A DNA stretch of 64,000 nucleotides from an uncultured Burkholderiales bacterium (GCA_903844385.1 CAIMTJ010000067.1:1-64000); one strand, 5' to 3'. Positions 19,531 to 29,012 are shown, counted from the first letter of the stretch. Numbers and translations are program-made. The notes: generated from the letters alone by a model not told the origin.

Positions 19531-19636
19531 AGCCAGCGCCCTCAAGATTTGACCCCGTTTAGAACGCTCCCCTGGCGCTTGAACCCCAGCATTGACCTCA
19601 CCTTGCACGAATCATCTCCCCCATGACCTCACCACG

Positions 19637-19678
19637 ATGACCTGCCCATGACCTGCCCATGATGACCTCCAAATGACC
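19637..19678 (+). repeat. ATGACC repeats before ribD
   Basis: The hexamer ATGACC occurs repeatedly just before and at the ribD start (ATGACC at 19623, 19637, 19648, 19662 and 19673), with CATGACCTGCC as an imperfect 11-bp tandem. The upstream ATGs are out of frame or soon meet stops, so 19673 remains the ribD start; the earlier ones could act as decoy starts. Confidence 0.6.
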
Positions 19679-21022
19679 ACCCCTGTTCACCACGAGTCCT
19701 TGACTCGACCCAACCGCGATGACCCCTTGGCGTGGATGCAACGGGCCTTGGCCCTGGCTGAAAAAGCCCTCTTCCTCACCACCCCCAACCCCAGAGTGGG
19801 CTGCGTGATCGTGAGCCCAGAGGGCGAGGTTTTGGGTCAAGGACACACACAAGCGGTGGGGTTTTCGCACGCCGAGGTCATGGCCTTGAACGACGTGAGG
19901 TCCAAGGGCCTGAGTGCTCAAGGCGCCACGGTGTACGTGACGCTGGAGCCGTGCGCGCACACCGGACGCACACCCCCATGCTGTGACGCCTTGCTCCAGG
20001 CCCGAGTTGCCCAAGTTTACGTGAGCGTGCTCGACCCCAACCCCTTGGTGGCCGGTCAAGGCGTGGCCAGACTTCAAGCCCAGGGTGTCACGGTCCATCT
20101 CGGCCTCTTGGCCCAAGAAGTCACGGACTTGAACATTGGGTTTTTTCAGCGCATGAACCATCAACGCCCCTGGTTTTGGAGCAAAATCGCCTCTTCCTTG
20201 GATGGACAAACCGCCTTGGAAAATGGCGTCAGTCAATGGATCACCAGTGCCCAAGCTCGCCTTGACGGCCACCATTGGCGCGCCAGGTCCTGTGCCATGT
20301 TGACAGGCATTGGCACCTTGCTACAAGACCAACCCCGACTTGACGTGCGCGGTGTACCCACCCCTCGCCAACCCAAACTCGTGGTGGTCGACAGCCAGTT
20401 GCAGTTTCCCTTGAATGCCAAAGTGCTCGAAGTTCCCCGAGAAGTGATCATTTACTGCGCCTTGGGGATAGACCCAGTGACCCAACAAATCACGCACTGG
20501 CCTGCAAGGCCAGGCGTGGACAGCATGCAACACGCCGAGGATTCGCTCGCTGGTGGTTTGACCCCTCAAGACAGCGCACTCGACGCGGACTTGCGCCATG
20601 CACTCCAAGACAAACTCAACGCCCTCAGGGCGCGCGGCGTGGTGGTGGTGGGCCATGCGCACACGCCCAGTGAGCCACCAACGAGCGGCGTGATGGCTGC
20701 GGTGACTGCCCCTCGCAAGGTGGACTTGACCTTCATGGCCCGAGATCTCGCAAAGCGAGAGATCAACGAGGTGCACATCGAAGCGGGTGCCAGACTCAAC
20801 GGGGCCATGCTCGAAGCCCAATTGATCGATGAGCTGCTCATTTACATGGCGCCCAAATGGCTCGGCCCAGGTCGCCCCATGAGCCACATGCCCGCACTGA
20901 GCGATTTGCACCAAGCGCTCGAGCTCGAGTGGCAATCCATCGACCCCGTAGGGGTGGATTTGCGCATCCGCGCGCGCGTCAAGCGCGCCCCAGCGCCCCT
21001 TCACCGAAGCGGACAACAATAA
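19673..21022 (+). CDS. ribD: Bifunctional riboflavin biosynthesis deaminase/reductase
   Basis: Deaminates then reduces the GTP-derived pyrimidine intermediate of riboflavin synthesis. The N-terminal zinc deaminase has TPNPRVGCVIV, HAEV and PCAHTGRTPPCCDALL; the reductase begins near residue 160 with WFWSKIASSLDGQTA and has GIGTLLQDQPRLDVRG and VNEVHIEAG-like INEVHIEAGARLNG. At 449 residues it is about 80 longer than E. coli RibD. The excess lies mostly between about 260 and 345, a stretch rich in Gln/Asp/Ala and Pro (ending SEPPTSGVMAAVTAPRKVDL). Start discussed under the ATGACC repeats. First of the rib run. Confidence 0.94.
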   Translation: MTTPVHHESLTRPNRDDPLAWMQRALALAEKALFLTTPNPRVGCVIVSPEGEVLGQGHTQAVGFSHAEVMALNDVRSKGLSAQGATVYVTLEPCAHTGRTPPCCDALLQARVAQVYVSVLDPNPLVAGQGVARLQAQGVTVHLGLLAQEVTDLNIGFFQRMNHQRPWFWSKIASSLDGQTALENGVSQWITSAQARLDGHHWRARSCAMLTGIGTLLQDQPRLDVRGVPTPRQPKLVVVDSQLQFPLNAKVLEVPREVIIYCALGIDPVTQQITHWPARPGVDSMQHAEDSLAGGLTPQDSALDADLRHALQDKLNALRARGVVVVGHAHTPSEPPTSGVMAAVTAPRKVDLTFMARDLAKREINEVHIEAGARLNGAMLEAQLIDELLIYMAPKWLGPGRPMSHMPALSDLHQALELEWQSIDPVGVDLRIRARVKRAPAPLHRSGQQ

Positions 21023-21072
21023 TTCACCCCCTTCCCCCATCCAAGCCTTGTTCTGAGCGAAAATACACCCCT

Positions 21073-21708
21073 ATGTTTACTGGAATCATCACTGGCCTGG
21101 GTCAAATCGTCCACGTCCACGATTTGGGCACCGAATCCTCTCACGGCAAGCGGCTCACATTGCTCGCGCCCAGCGGCTACTTGGACGATGTGGGCCTGGG
21201 CGACAGCATTGCCTTGAATGGCGCGTGCATGACCGTGACCGCCGTGGACTTGTTGGCCAAGCAATTTGACATCGAGATCTCGGTGGAGTCTTTGACCAAA
21301 ACACACGGCCTGGCGCAAAAGCGCTGGGTGAACTTGGAAAAAGCCCTGCGCCCCATGGACCGTTTGGGCGGGCATATGGTCTCCGGTCATGTCGACGGCA
21401 CTGCCCAAGTCGTGCAGTTCGAGCCCACTGGCGAGAGCTGGACACTGCGGGTGTTGGCTCCCCTGGAACTCGCTTGCTTTTTGGCCTACAAAGGCTCGGT
21501 GACCCTCAACGGTGTGAGTCTCACCATCAACCACGTGCTCGATACCCCCAAGGGGGTCGAGATCAGCATCAACCTCATTGCCCACACGCTGCAAAACACC
21601 ACGTTCAAAGACACACGCGTGGGCGACACCATCAACATCGAGATCGACACCGTGGCGCGCTATGTGCACCGCTCACGCCAAGTCGAACTCAACCCGAGTA
21701 CGCCATGA
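21073..21708 (+). CDS. ribE: Riboflavin synthase alpha chain
   Basis: Dismutates two 6,7-dimethyl-8-ribityllumazines to riboflavin. True start is ATG 21073 ([11 protein letters not shown], the family N-terminus), giving 211 residues; the track start 216 bases upstream lies inside ribD in another frame. The two lumazine-binding repeats are visible: [14 protein letters not shown]...[27 protein letters not shown] and [14 protein letters not shown]...[14 protein letters not shown]. The stop overlaps the next start by ATGA. The symbol ribE is used here for this enzyme; ribC is used in some genomes. Confidence 0.96.
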   Translation: MFTGIITGLGQIVHVHDLGTESSHGKRLTLLAPSGYLDDVGLGDSIALNGACMTVTAVDLLAKQFDIEISVESLTKTHGLAQKRWVNLEKALRPMDRLGGHMVSGHVDGTAQVVQFEPTGESWTLRVLAPLELACFLAYKGSVTLNGVSLTINHVLDTPKGVEISINLIAHTLQNTTFKDTRVGDTINIEIDTVARYVHRSRQVELNPSTP

Positions 21709-22871
21709 GCCAGGCCCAACCCCAAGACCCCAAGCTTTGCAGCCCAACACCGACCCCGATCTCAAGCGTGGAGGTGATCATTGAGGAGATGAAAAATGGC
21801 CGCATGGTGATTTTGGTGGATGAAGAGGACCGCGAAAACGAAGGCGACTTGGTGCTCGCTGCCGATTGCGTGAGCCCTGAGGCGATCAACTTCATGGCGC
21901 GCTTTGGTCGCGGCCTGATCTGCTTGACCCTCACCAAAGAGCGCTGTGATTTTTTGAAACTGCCCCCCATGGCCGCGCACAACGGCACGGTCTATGCCAC
22001 CGCCTTCACCGTCTCCATTGAGGCCGCCACGGGCGTGTCGACCGGCATCTCCGCGGCCGATCGCGCTCGCACCATTCAAGTGGCAGTGGACCCCCACAGC
22101 AAGGCCACCGACTTGGTTCAACCCGGACATGTGTTTCCGCTCCAAGCCGTGCAAGGCGGGGTGCTCATGCGTGCTGGCCACACCGAGGCGGGGTGCGATT
22201 TGGCACTCCTTGCAGGACACTCGGCCTCGTCGGTCATTTGTGAAATCATGAATGACGACGGCACCATGGCCAGACTGCCCGACTTGCAGCGCTTTGCCGC
22301 TCTGCACGGGCTGCACATTGGCACCATTGCCGACTTGATTCAATACCGTGCCAGCAATGAGAGTTTGCTGCACAAATTGCAAACCCGTGAACTGCGCACC
22401 CAGCATGGGGTATTCACCGCCCACGCCTACCAGGACCGGCCCTCTGGGGGCATACACCTGGGGCTCGTGAAAGGCCAATGGAAGCCCCACGATGAGGTGC
22501 TCGTGCGTGTGCATGAGCCTTTGTCGGTGTTCGATTTGCTCGAGCCCAACCGCAACATGCACTCGTGGGGGCTCGATGAGAGCATGGCACGCATCGCCTC
22601 AGAAGGTGCCGGGGTCTTGGTGTTGTTGAATGCCGGCGAGAGTGCAGAGCAACTCCTCGCCCAGTTTGAAGGCACGGCACAATCGTCTCAAGCGCCCGTT
22701 CGGGGGCAAATGGATCTCAGGACCTATGGCGTTGGGGCGCAAATTTTAAAAGACTGTGGTGTCCAGCAAATGCGCTTGATGGGGCACCCCAGGCGCATGC
22801 CCAGCATGACGGGCTATGGACTGGAGATCAAGGGGTACTTGTCAAAATCCCAGCAGACTGAACGAATTTGA
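21705..22871 (+). CDS. ribB: 3,4-dihydroxy-2-butanone-4-phosphate synthase with degenerate GTP cyclohydrolase II-like C-domain
   Basis: From ATG 21705 (overlapping the ribE stop) it is 388 residues; the track start is wrong. Residues about 17-215 form the DHBP synthase: [46 protein letters not shown] and [11 protein letters not shown]. The C-terminal ~170 residues are GCH2-like in length and overall order but the zinc-binding cysteine motif (C-x2-GD...RCDCG) is absent: the corresponding place reads [16 protein letters not shown]. This is the RibBX architecture known in Proteobacteria, in which the second domain is not an active cyclohydrolase. A separate ribA would then be needed elsewhere in the genome. 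Confidence 0.93.
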   Translation: MSQAQPQDPKLCSPTPTPISSVEVIIEEMKNGRMVILVDEEDRENEGDLVLAADCVSPEAINFMARFGRGLICLTLTKERCDFLKLPPMAAHNGTVYATAFTVSIEAATGVSTGISAADRARTIQVAVDPHSKATDLVQPGHVFPLQAVQGGVLMRAGHTEAGCDLALLAGHSASSVICEIMNDDGTMARLPDLQRFAALHGLHIGTIADLIQYRASNESLLHKLQTRELRTQHGVFTAHAYQDRPSGGIHLGLVKGQWKPHDEVLVRVHEPLSVFDLLEPNRNMHSWGLDESMARIASEGAGVLVLLNAGESAEQLLAQFEGTAQSSQAPVRGQMDLRTYGVGAQILKDCGVQQMRLMGHPRRMPSMTGYGLEIKGYLSKSQQTERI

Positions 22872-22988
22872 AGCCTTTTTAAAAGCGATTGCACGGCAGT
22901 TGGCCCACCCCCCTTTGCAATGACCACGCGGCGCTGAACCCACTGCTTGAACCATCGAAAACAAATCGGTCCCTTGAAGAAAGACACC

Positions 22989-23549
22989 ATGTTTGAACGC
23001 ACGCCACCTCACCACAGCCCAACAGCGCATCCCGAGCGCATCGCCTTGCCCGAGCACTTGCTCTCGAGCAGCGAGCGCTCCCACACGCCAAAGCGCTCAG
23101 TTTCTCTTGAAGTCGCGCAGGAATTGAGGATCGGCTTGGTGCAAGCGCGCTTTAACGAAGACATCACCAATGAGCTTAAAAATGCCTGCGTGCACACCCT
23201 GCTCAGCCACGGCGTTTTAGAGAGCAACATCACCCTCATTGAAGTCCCGGGCGCCTTGGAAATTCCCTTGGCACTGCAAACCTTGGCGCAAAGGGATGAG
23301 CCCCAGCCGTTTCACGCCTTGGTGGCCCTGGGCTGCGTGATTCGCGGTGAGACGTTTCACTTTGAGCTCGTCTCGCAAGAGTCGTGCGCTGGCGTGAGCC
23401 AAGTGGCACTGGATTTTCACATCCCCATTGCCAATGCGATTTTGACCACCGAGACGCTTTCGCAAGCCCAGGCGCGCCAAACCGTCAAAGGCCAAGAGGC
23501 CGCTTTGGTGGCCTTGGAGATGGTCGAACTCTTGGAGACTTGGGCTTGA
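22989..23549 (+). CDS. ribH: 6,7-dimethyl-8-ribityllumazine synthase
   Basis: Condenses the RibB and RibD products to lumazine. I choose ATG 22989 (MFERTPPHH), preceded by GAAGAAAG, giving 186 residues; the track's GTG-type start 14 codons earlier is less likely. The N-terminus is about 50 residues longer than the family minimum and unstructured. The core has [39 protein letters not shown], and [12 protein letters not shown]. Its stop shares four bases with the nusB TTG start. Confidence 0.95.
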   Translation: MFERTPPHHSPTAHPERIALPEHLLSSSERSHTPKRSVSLEVAQELRIGLVQARFNEDITNELKNACVHTLLSHGVLESNITLIEVPGALEIPLALQTLAQRDEPQPFHALVALGCVIRGETFHFELVSQESCAGVSQVALDFHIPIANAILTTETLSQAQARQTVKGQEAALVALEMVELLETWA

Positions 23550-24088
23550 AACACACAGCCCCCCTCCCCACTGCCAACGAGAGCGTCAACACCGCTTCAA
23601 TAGCGCCAAGCGCACCGAGTCCATTGAGCGTTTCGAGCTCAGCAAAGGGCAGCAAACCCCACAAAAGTGCGCGCACACGCTCGCGTGAATTCGCCCTGCA
23701 AGCGCTCTACCAACTCATTGTCTCCAACAACGACCCCACCGAGATTGACCTCTTTACGCAGGACTTGGTGGGCTTTAAAAAAGCCGACCTGGCCCACTAC
23801 CGCGCCATCTTGCACGGTTGCGCGCAAGAACGCGACGCCTTGGACGCCATCATCACCCCGCTCATCGATCGTCCCTTGAGCGACCTCTCGCCCATCGAGC
23901 GCTCGGTGATGTGGCTGGGCGTGTATGAGTTGCAGCACTGCTTGGATGTGCCTTGGCGAGTCGTGCTCAATGAGTCGATTGAATTGGCCAAGTCTTTTGG
24001 CGGGACCGATGGTCACAAGTATGTGAACGCGGTACTCAATAAAGTGGCACTGAGCCTGAGAGCCAGCGAAATCGCCTCCCCCCTTTGA
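23546..24088 (+). CDS. nusB: Transcription antitermination protein NusB
   Basis: Binds boxA RNA with NusE in antitermination complexes. The frame has no ATG before the conserved part, so the probable start is the TTG at 23546 that makes a TTGA overlap with the ribH stop (180 residues). The first ~45 residues are Ser/Pro/Lys-rich and non-conserved; the NusB fold starts at about 47 ([13 protein letters not shown]) and has [47 protein letters not shown]. The ribH-nusB order is standard. Confidence 0.94.
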   Translation: MKHTAPLPTANESVNTASIAPSAPSPLSVSSSAKGSKPHKSARTRSREFALQALYQLIVSNNDPTEIDLFTQDLVGFKKADLAHYRAILHGCAQERDALDAIITPLIDRPLSDLSPIERSVMWLGVYELQHCLDVPWRVVLNESIELAKSFGGTDGHKYVNAVLNKVALSLRASEIASPL

Positions 24089-24128
24089 GTTCAACTGAAC
24101 CCACCACCACCCCACCACCCTCTGTACC

Positions 24129-25319
24129 ATGAGAATCACCCAGCGGGCCCAACGCATTGAGCCCTTTTATGTGATGGAAGTCGCCAAAGCGGCTCAGCGC
24201 ATGGCGCTCGAACTCACGGGGCACGAGTGGCCCATGCTGTATTTGAACATTGGTGAGCCGGACTTCACCGCTGCCCCCTTGGTGCAAGACGCAGCGCGCA
24301 GGGCCATTGAGACTGGCCTCACCCAGTACACCCCTGCTACCGGACTGGTGAGCTTGCGCCACGCCATCTCAGCTTGGTACCAAAGCCACTGTGGACTGCA
24401 CATTGAGCCCGAACGCATCATCGTGACCGCTGGCGCCTCTGGCGCACTGCAACTGGCCTGCCTCACCTTGATCGAGTCGGGGGACGAGATGTTGATGCCC
24501 GACCCGAGCTACCCGTGCAATCGACATTTTGTGAGCGCGGCCAACGGGCAGGCCACCTTGCTCGCGACCCAAGCCCAAGACCGCTTCCAATTGAGTCCCG
24601 AGCAAGTGGCCCAACACTGGGGGCCCGCCACCCGTGGTGTCTTGCTCGCGTCGCCCTCCAACCCCACAGGCACCGCCATTGCCCCATCGGCCTTGTCAGC
24701 CATTCACGAGCAGGTTCAACACCATGGCGGCATCACCATGGTGGACGAAATTTACCTGGGACTGTCCTTTGATGAAGCGCGCGCTTCATCGGCCTTGGGC
24801 CTGGACGAGCGCGTCATCAGCATCAACAGCTTTTCCAAGTACTTCAGCATGACAGGTTGGCGCCTGGGCTGGATGGTGGCACCCAAGAGCCTCGTGCCCA
24901 GTTTGGAGCGGCTCGCGCAAAACCTCTTCATCTGCCCCAGCACCGTTGCTCAGCATGCGGCGTTGGCGTGTTTTGAGCCCGAGAGTTTGGCGCTGTTTGA
25001 ACAACGCCGACTCGCCTTCAAAGCGCGACGCGACTACTTGGTGCCTGCCCTCAAAGCCCTGGGCTTTGAGGTGCCTTGCGCACCCGATGGGGCGTTTTAC
25101 GTCTGGAGCGATTGTCGCCCCCTCTATGACCGGTTCGGGGTCGACAACAGTTGGGACTTCACCTTTGAGCTGATGAAGCGCGCCCACATTGCGCTCGCCC
25201 CTGGCCGAGACTTTGGCCACCACGAGACCGAGCACTTTGTGCGCTGGTCTATAGCCAGCGCCATGCCCGAGCTCGAGCGTGCCGTGCAGCGCATTCAACA
25301 CGTACTGGACAACCCATGA
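24129..25319 (+). CDS. Pyridoxal-phosphate aminotransferase, class I/II
   Basis: 396-residue fold-type I aminotransferase. PLP-binding segments are GASGALQLAC, SPSNPTGTAI, MVDEIYLGLSF and NSFSKYFSMTGWRLGW, where the Lys forms the Schiff base; the C-terminal Arg region is VRWSIASAM. Substrate is not evident; homologues next to nusB and ybgC in Burkholderiales are annotated only generally. It overlaps ybgC by ATGA (25316-25319), so it may be co-translated with the tol genes. Confidence 0.9.
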   Translation: MRITQRAQRIEPFYVMEVAKAAQRMALELTGHEWPMLYLNIGEPDFTAAPLVQDAARRAIETGLTQYTPATGLVSLRHAISAWYQSHCGLHIEPERIIVTAGASGALQLACLTLIESGDEMLMPDPSYPCNRHFVSAANGQATLLATQAQDRFQLSPEQVAQHWGPATRGVLLASPSNPTGTAIAPSALSAIHEQVQHHGGITMVDEIYLGLSFDEARASSALGLDERVISINSFSKYFSMTGWRLGWMVAPKSLVPSLERLAQNLFICPSTVAQHAALACFEPESLALFEQRRLAFKARRDYLVPALKALGFEVPCAPDGAFYVWSDCRPLYDRFGVDNSWDFTFELMKRAHIALAPGRDFGHHETEHFVRWSIASAMPELERAVQRIQHVLDNP

Positions 25320-25753
25320 GTTTGAACTTGGGCTTTACCTGGCCACTTCGGGTTTACTGGGAAGACACCGATGCGGGGGGCATTGTGTTTTATGCCAATT
25401 ACTTGAAGTTTTTTGAGCGCGCGCGCACCGAGTGGCTTCGCGCTTTGGGCGTGGAGCAGCATGCCCTCAAAGCGCAAACCATGGGCATGTTCATCGTGAG
25501 TGAGACACAACTGAAATACTTGGCCCCGGCCAGGCTCGATGACCAATTGTGGGTGACGGCAAGGTTGATCGAGAAAGGGCGTGCGAGCTTGGTCGTGGCC
25601 CAGGAGGCCTATAAAATGGCGCCAAGTCAGAGTCAAGACGATCTGACCCCAGGACCCACGTTGTGCGAGGGTCGCATCCGCATTGGCTGGGTGAGCGCTG
25701 AGACGCTGCGCCCGGGCCGAATACCGCAGACCATTTTGGAAAAACTCGAATGA
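25316..25753 (+). CDS. ybgC: Acyl-CoA thioesterase YbgC, tol-pal associated
   Basis: Hot-dog fold thioesterase, 145 residues. The catalytic Asp lies in VYWEDTDAGGIVFYANYLKFFERARTEWL, the signature of the YbgC/4-hydroxybenzoyl-CoA group. It is always first in the tol-pal cluster and likely acts on phospholipid-related acyl-CoA/ACP. ATGA overlaps on both sides join it to the aminotransferase and tolQ. Confidence 0.95.
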   Translation: MSLNLGFTWPLRVYWEDTDAGGIVFYANYLKFFERARTEWLRALGVEQHALKAQTMGMFIVSETQLKYLAPARLDDQLWVTARLIEKGRASLVVAQEAYKMAPSQSQDDLTPGPTLCEGRIRIGWVSAETLRPGRIPQTILEKLE

Positions 25754-26463
25754 ACCAAGACTTCTCCATCATCACCTTGCTCATGAACGCCTCCATGGTT
25801 GTTCAAATTGTGGTGGGTATTTTGCTGTGTGTCTCGATCACCAGTTGGTCTGCCATTTTTAGAAAGTTCTTTGCCTTGCGAAAAGTCCACGCCCTCAATG
25901 AAGCGTTTGAGCGTGACTTCTGGTCTGGCAAGAGCTTGAATGAGCTCTTTGGCGCCGCCAAAGAAAACGCGCGCTCTTGTGGCCCCATGGAGCGCATCTT
26001 TGCCAGCGGCATGCGTGAGTATCAAAAACTGCGCGAGCGCCGCATCAGCGACAGCGCCACCTTGATGGACGGGGCGTCTCGCGCCATGCGCGTGAGCTTG
26101 CAGCGCGAGATGGACTCGATTGAATCGTCGTTGTCGTTCTTGGCCTCCGTGGGTTCGGTCTCGCCCTATGGGGGACTGTTTGGCACCGTTTGGGGCATCA
26201 TGCACGCCTTCACGGGATTGGCCGCAATGCAGCAAGTCACCTTGGCCAAGGTGGCCCCAGGCATAGCCGAGGCCTTGGTGGCCACGGCCATTGGCCTATT
26301 TGCGGCCATTCCTGCCGTGTTGGCCTACAACCGCTTTGCCCGCGACATTGACCGGATCTCGATCCAGCTCGAGACTTTCATGGAAGAATTAAGCAATATC
26401 TTGCAGCGAAATGTGGGCTCCGCGGCTTCTAGCGCCCAAGCGCTCAATGCCTCGCCTCACTAG
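25750..26463 (+). CDS. tolQ: Tol-Pal proton channel subunit TolQ
   Basis: 237 residues, three membrane spans: residues about 15-37 (MVVQIVVGILLCVSITSWSA), 130-155 (SLSFLASVGSVSPYGGLFGTVWG) and 165-195 (VALPGIAEALVATAIGLFAAIPAV-like). The conserved TVWGIMHAF and EALVATAIGLFAAIPAV mark the ExbB/TolQ/MotA channel. With TolR it uses the proton gradient to energise TolA for outer-membrane constriction. It overlaps ybgC by ATGA. Confidence 0.95.
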   Translation: MNQDFSIITLLMNASMVVQIVVGILLCVSITSWSAIFRKFFALRKVHALNEAFERDFWSGKSLNELFGAAKENARSCGPMERIFASGMREYQKLRERRISDSATLMDGASRAMRVSLQREMDSIESSLSFLASVGSVSPYGGLFGTVWGIMHAFTGLAAMQQVTLAKVAPGIAEALVATAIGLFAAIPAVLAYNRFARDIDRISIQLETFMEELSNILQRNVGSAASSAQALNASPH

Positions 26464-26520
26464 GTCGACAGCCAAGTCCTTGACGCATCACGTTTCACCC
26501 CATCTCTAAAGGCTTGTTCC

Positions 26521-26958
26521 ATGGCATCTGGCCCCTCACGCACACGCTCACGACGCCGAACCATCAATGAGATCAACATGGTGCCCTTCATTGACGTGAT
26601 GCTGGTGCTGTTGATCATCTTCATGGTCACCGCGCCCTTGATCACCACGAGTGTGATTGATGTGCCCAGCGTTGGCAAGGCCTCCAGCGCACCCGATGGC
26701 ATCATCCGCATCGAGCTCAAAGCCGATCACCGCATTGCCATGAGCAACTCCACCAAAAGTGAAGACACCACGCTTGAGGTCGATGCCAGTGAGCTCGGCG
26801 CCAAAACCTTGGCTTTGCAAGCGGGCAGTGAAAATATTCCAGTGATCATCTTTGGCGACAAATCCTTGGCCTATGAAGAAGTGATCAAGGTCTTGGACAG
26901 CTTGCAGCGCCAGGGGGTCAAGCGCGTGGGCTTGTCGGTTCAAGTCACCAAAATGTGA
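26521..26958 (+). CDS. tolR: Tol-Pal stator subunit TolR
   Basis: 145 residues; the cytoplasmic basic start (RTRSRRRTINEINM) is followed by one membrane span VPFIDVMLVLLIIFMVTAPL carrying the essential Asp, then a periplasmic ExbD/TolR domain ending VGLSVQVTKM. It lies 57 bases after tolQ and its last codons precede tolA. Confidence 0.95.
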   Translation: MASGPSRTRSRRRTINEINMVPFIDVMLVLLIIFMVTAPLITTSVIDVPSVGKASSAPDGIIRIELKADHRIAMSNSTKSEDTTLEVDASELGAKTLALQAGSENIPVIIFGDKSLAYEEVIKVLDSLQRQGVKRVGLSVQVTKM

Positions 26959-26990
26959 TCGGCCCGAGCCCCCCTTCTCCTTTTTGTGCA

Positions 26991-27938
26991 ATGAACACGA
27001 CCCTTGATCGCCAAGACCCCTTTTTGCCACCCAGTCGTGAGGGCCGTGCGCGAGCTTTTGTGTTGTCGCTGTCGGTTCACCTCTTGCTCCTCTTGGCCTT
27101 GACTTGGGGTATTTCTTGGCACCAACAAGCGCAACTCGAGTCCTCGAGCACTGAGTTGTGGCCCGCGACCCCCAACCTCACCCCAGCGCCCACGCCCCCC
27201 GAGGTGCTTGCACCGACCCCAGAGCCAGAGCCCACACCACCTCCCCCAACGCCCAAGCAGCCACCCCCACCCCAAATCGCTCCCAGCCCCAAACCCCCAG
27301 CCGATTTGGGCATTGAAAAACTCAAAGCACAAAAGAAACTCGAAGAAGAGAAAAAGGCGCTTGAGAAAAAAGCGCTCAAAGAGCGTTTAGACAAAGAGCA
27401 ACGTGAGCGGGAACAGGCCAAGGACAAAGAGCGCAAGAAAGAAAAAGAATTGGAAAAAGCCAAGGCCCAAGAATTGGCCAAACAAGCCGCCAAAGACGCC
27501 GCCAAGGACAAGGAGAAAAAACGCGCTCAAGAGGCCAAGGACGCCAAGGATCAAGAGCGTCGATTCAAGGAGGATTTGAGCAAATTTGCCGGGACCAGCC
27601 CCGGGCCTGCGCGTTCGAGCAACCTCTCCAATGGCCCGAGCAATGGCAACAGTCTGAGCTCGAACTATTTGGGAAAACTCAAAGAATTCTTTGACAGCAA
27701 TACCCGGCAAAGACGTCCCTACCCGGAGCGGCCCGTTTGCTCCGTGATCATTCGCACCAGCCTGGATGGGAAAATTCTCTCTTGGTCATTTGAAAAACAC
27801 AGCACCAATCCAGATTGGGACAAAGATGTTGATGACAGCCTTCAAAGGATTTACTCCCAATCCAAACCGCTGCCCAAATCGGAGAACGGGTCTGTGCCCT
27901 ACCCGCTGCCGATTTTTGACTTCACGCCGCCTTATTAA
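26991..27938 (+). CDS. tolA: TolA-like envelope protein
   Basis: Start chosen at ATG 26991 (MNTTLDRQDPF), 315 residues; the track uses GTG 26955 just after the tolR stop. Architecture is N-terminal membrane anchor (ARAFVLSLSVHLLLLLALTWGI, about 23-46), a Pro/Glu-rich section (APTPEPEPTPPPPTPKQPPP), a long Lys/Glu/Ala helix (about 105-210, TolA domain II) and a C-terminal TolA/TonB-like domain with SVIIRTSLDGKILSWSFEKHS. It spans the periplasm to Pal. tolB and pal, which usually follow, are absent; the next gene is convergent. Confidence 0.92.
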   Translation: MNTTLDRQDPFLPPSREGRARAFVLSLSVHLLLLLALTWGISWHQQAQLESSSTELWPATPNLTPAPTPPEVLAPTPEPEPTPPPPTPKQPPPPQIAPSPKPPADLGIEKLKAQKKLEEEKKALEKKALKERLDKEQREREQAKDKERKKEKELEKAKAQELAKQAAKDAAKDKEKKRAQEAKDAKDQERRFKEDLSKFAGTSPGPARSSNLSNGPSNGNSLSSNYLGKLKEFFDSNTRQRRPYPERPVCSVIIRTSLDGKILSWSFEKHSTNPDWDKDVDDSLQRIYSQSKPLPKSENGSVPYPLPIFDFTPPY

Positions 27939-27974
27939 AGATCACCCGTACCCACTGTGATGTGGGCATCACCT

Positions 27975-29012
27975 TCATTCAGGCAAGAGGCCAATTTCTT
28001 TGGCCACCTGAGCCCATCGCTCGGTCTCCGTTTTTAAGAAAGCGTCCAGTTTGGCCGCTGAGCCCAGGGGCGTGGCCACTGGACCTATCGCCACCATGTG
28101 TTCGGCAACTTCCGGTTGCTGCAACAAGGTGTTGATTTCTGCATTGAGCTTATCCATGATGCCAACGGGCGTGCCCGTGGGGGCGACCAACGCAAACCAG
28201 CCCACCATCTCAAAACCGGGCAAACCCTCCGCCATGGTGGGGACTTGCTCAAAACCTGGCACCCGCTTGGCTGAGGTCACCGCCAAGAGCCGCAAGCGAC
28301 CTTGCTTGACCAATTGTCCACTCGAGGCCAAATCGACCAAGGCTGCATCGGCGTGAGCACCCATCACGTCTTGAACCGCCACACCCACCGATGAATACGA
28401 CACCAAGTTCGATTGCATTTGGGTTTTGGCATTCAAGAGCCGGGCAATGATGCCACCAAACGTGCGCGGCCCTTCATTGGCCAAGGCGATTTGATTGGGA
28501 GTGGCCTTGGATTTGGCGATCAAGTCTTGCAAGGACGTGATGGGTGAGTCGGCCTTCACAAAAAGCCCAAAGGGGCTGTTGGCGACAAAGGCCACACTGG
28601 TGAAGTCGCGCTGCGGGTCATAGGCCAAGGATTTGAACAAAAATTGATTGGACACCAAGGCTGCCGTCGTGGCGAAATAAAACGTATAGCCATCGGGCGA
28701 TGCGCGCGAGACCGCTTGGGCGCCAATCACGTTTTGACCGCCTGGCTTGTTGTCAATCACAAAGGGCTGGCCCCAAGTTTTGCTGAGCTTCTCGGCCAAA
28801 TAGCGGGCAATGGTGTCTGGCCCCGAACCCGCCGGTTGTGAGAGCACCCAACGCACCGGCTTGTCTGGCCAATTCACTTGAGCCCACGACCCTTGGGGGA
28901 TGGCCCCAAGGGTCAGTCCCACGAGCACGCTCATGCACCAAGCCAGACGGCGAGAGGCGGCTCGTTGGACCCAAAACAACACAAAGACAACACAACGTTC
29001 AACAGCCATCAT
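27975..29012 (-). CDS. Bug-family tripartite tricarboxylate transporter substrate-binding protein
   Basis: 345 residues. A basic/hydrophobic leader (RRLAWCMSVLVGLTLGAIPQGSWA, residues about 22-45) marks export to the periplasm. The mature part starts QVNWPDKPVRWVLSQPAGSGPDTIARYLAEKL, the signature opening of TctC/Bug receptors, and contains VIDNKPGGQNVIGAQ, EGPRTFGGI, and TVPTMAEGLPGFEMVGWFALVAPTGTP. These bind carboxylate-type solutes. No TctA/TctB membrane partners are visible here, so it is an orphan receptor, the rule in Burkholderiales. It is next to an MhpA-like hydroxylase, which may suggest aromatic acids. Confidence 0.93.
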   Translation of the reverse strand: MMAVERCVVFVLFWVQRAASRRLAWCMSVLVGLTLGAIPQGSWAQVNWPDKPVRWVLSQPAGSGPDTIARYLAEKLSKTWGQPFVIDNKPGGQNVIGAQAVSRASPDGYTFYFATTAALVSNQFLFKSLAYDPQRDFTSVAFVANSPFGLFVKADSPITSLQDLIAKSKATPNQIALANEGPRTFGGIIARLLNAKTQMQSNLVSYSSVGVAVQDVMGAHADAALVDLASSGQLVKQGRLRLLAVTSAKRVPGFEQVPTMAEGLPGFEMVGWFALVAPTGTPVGIMDKLNAEINTLLQQPEVAEHMVAIGPVATPLGSAAKLDAFLKTETERWAQVAKEIGLLPE

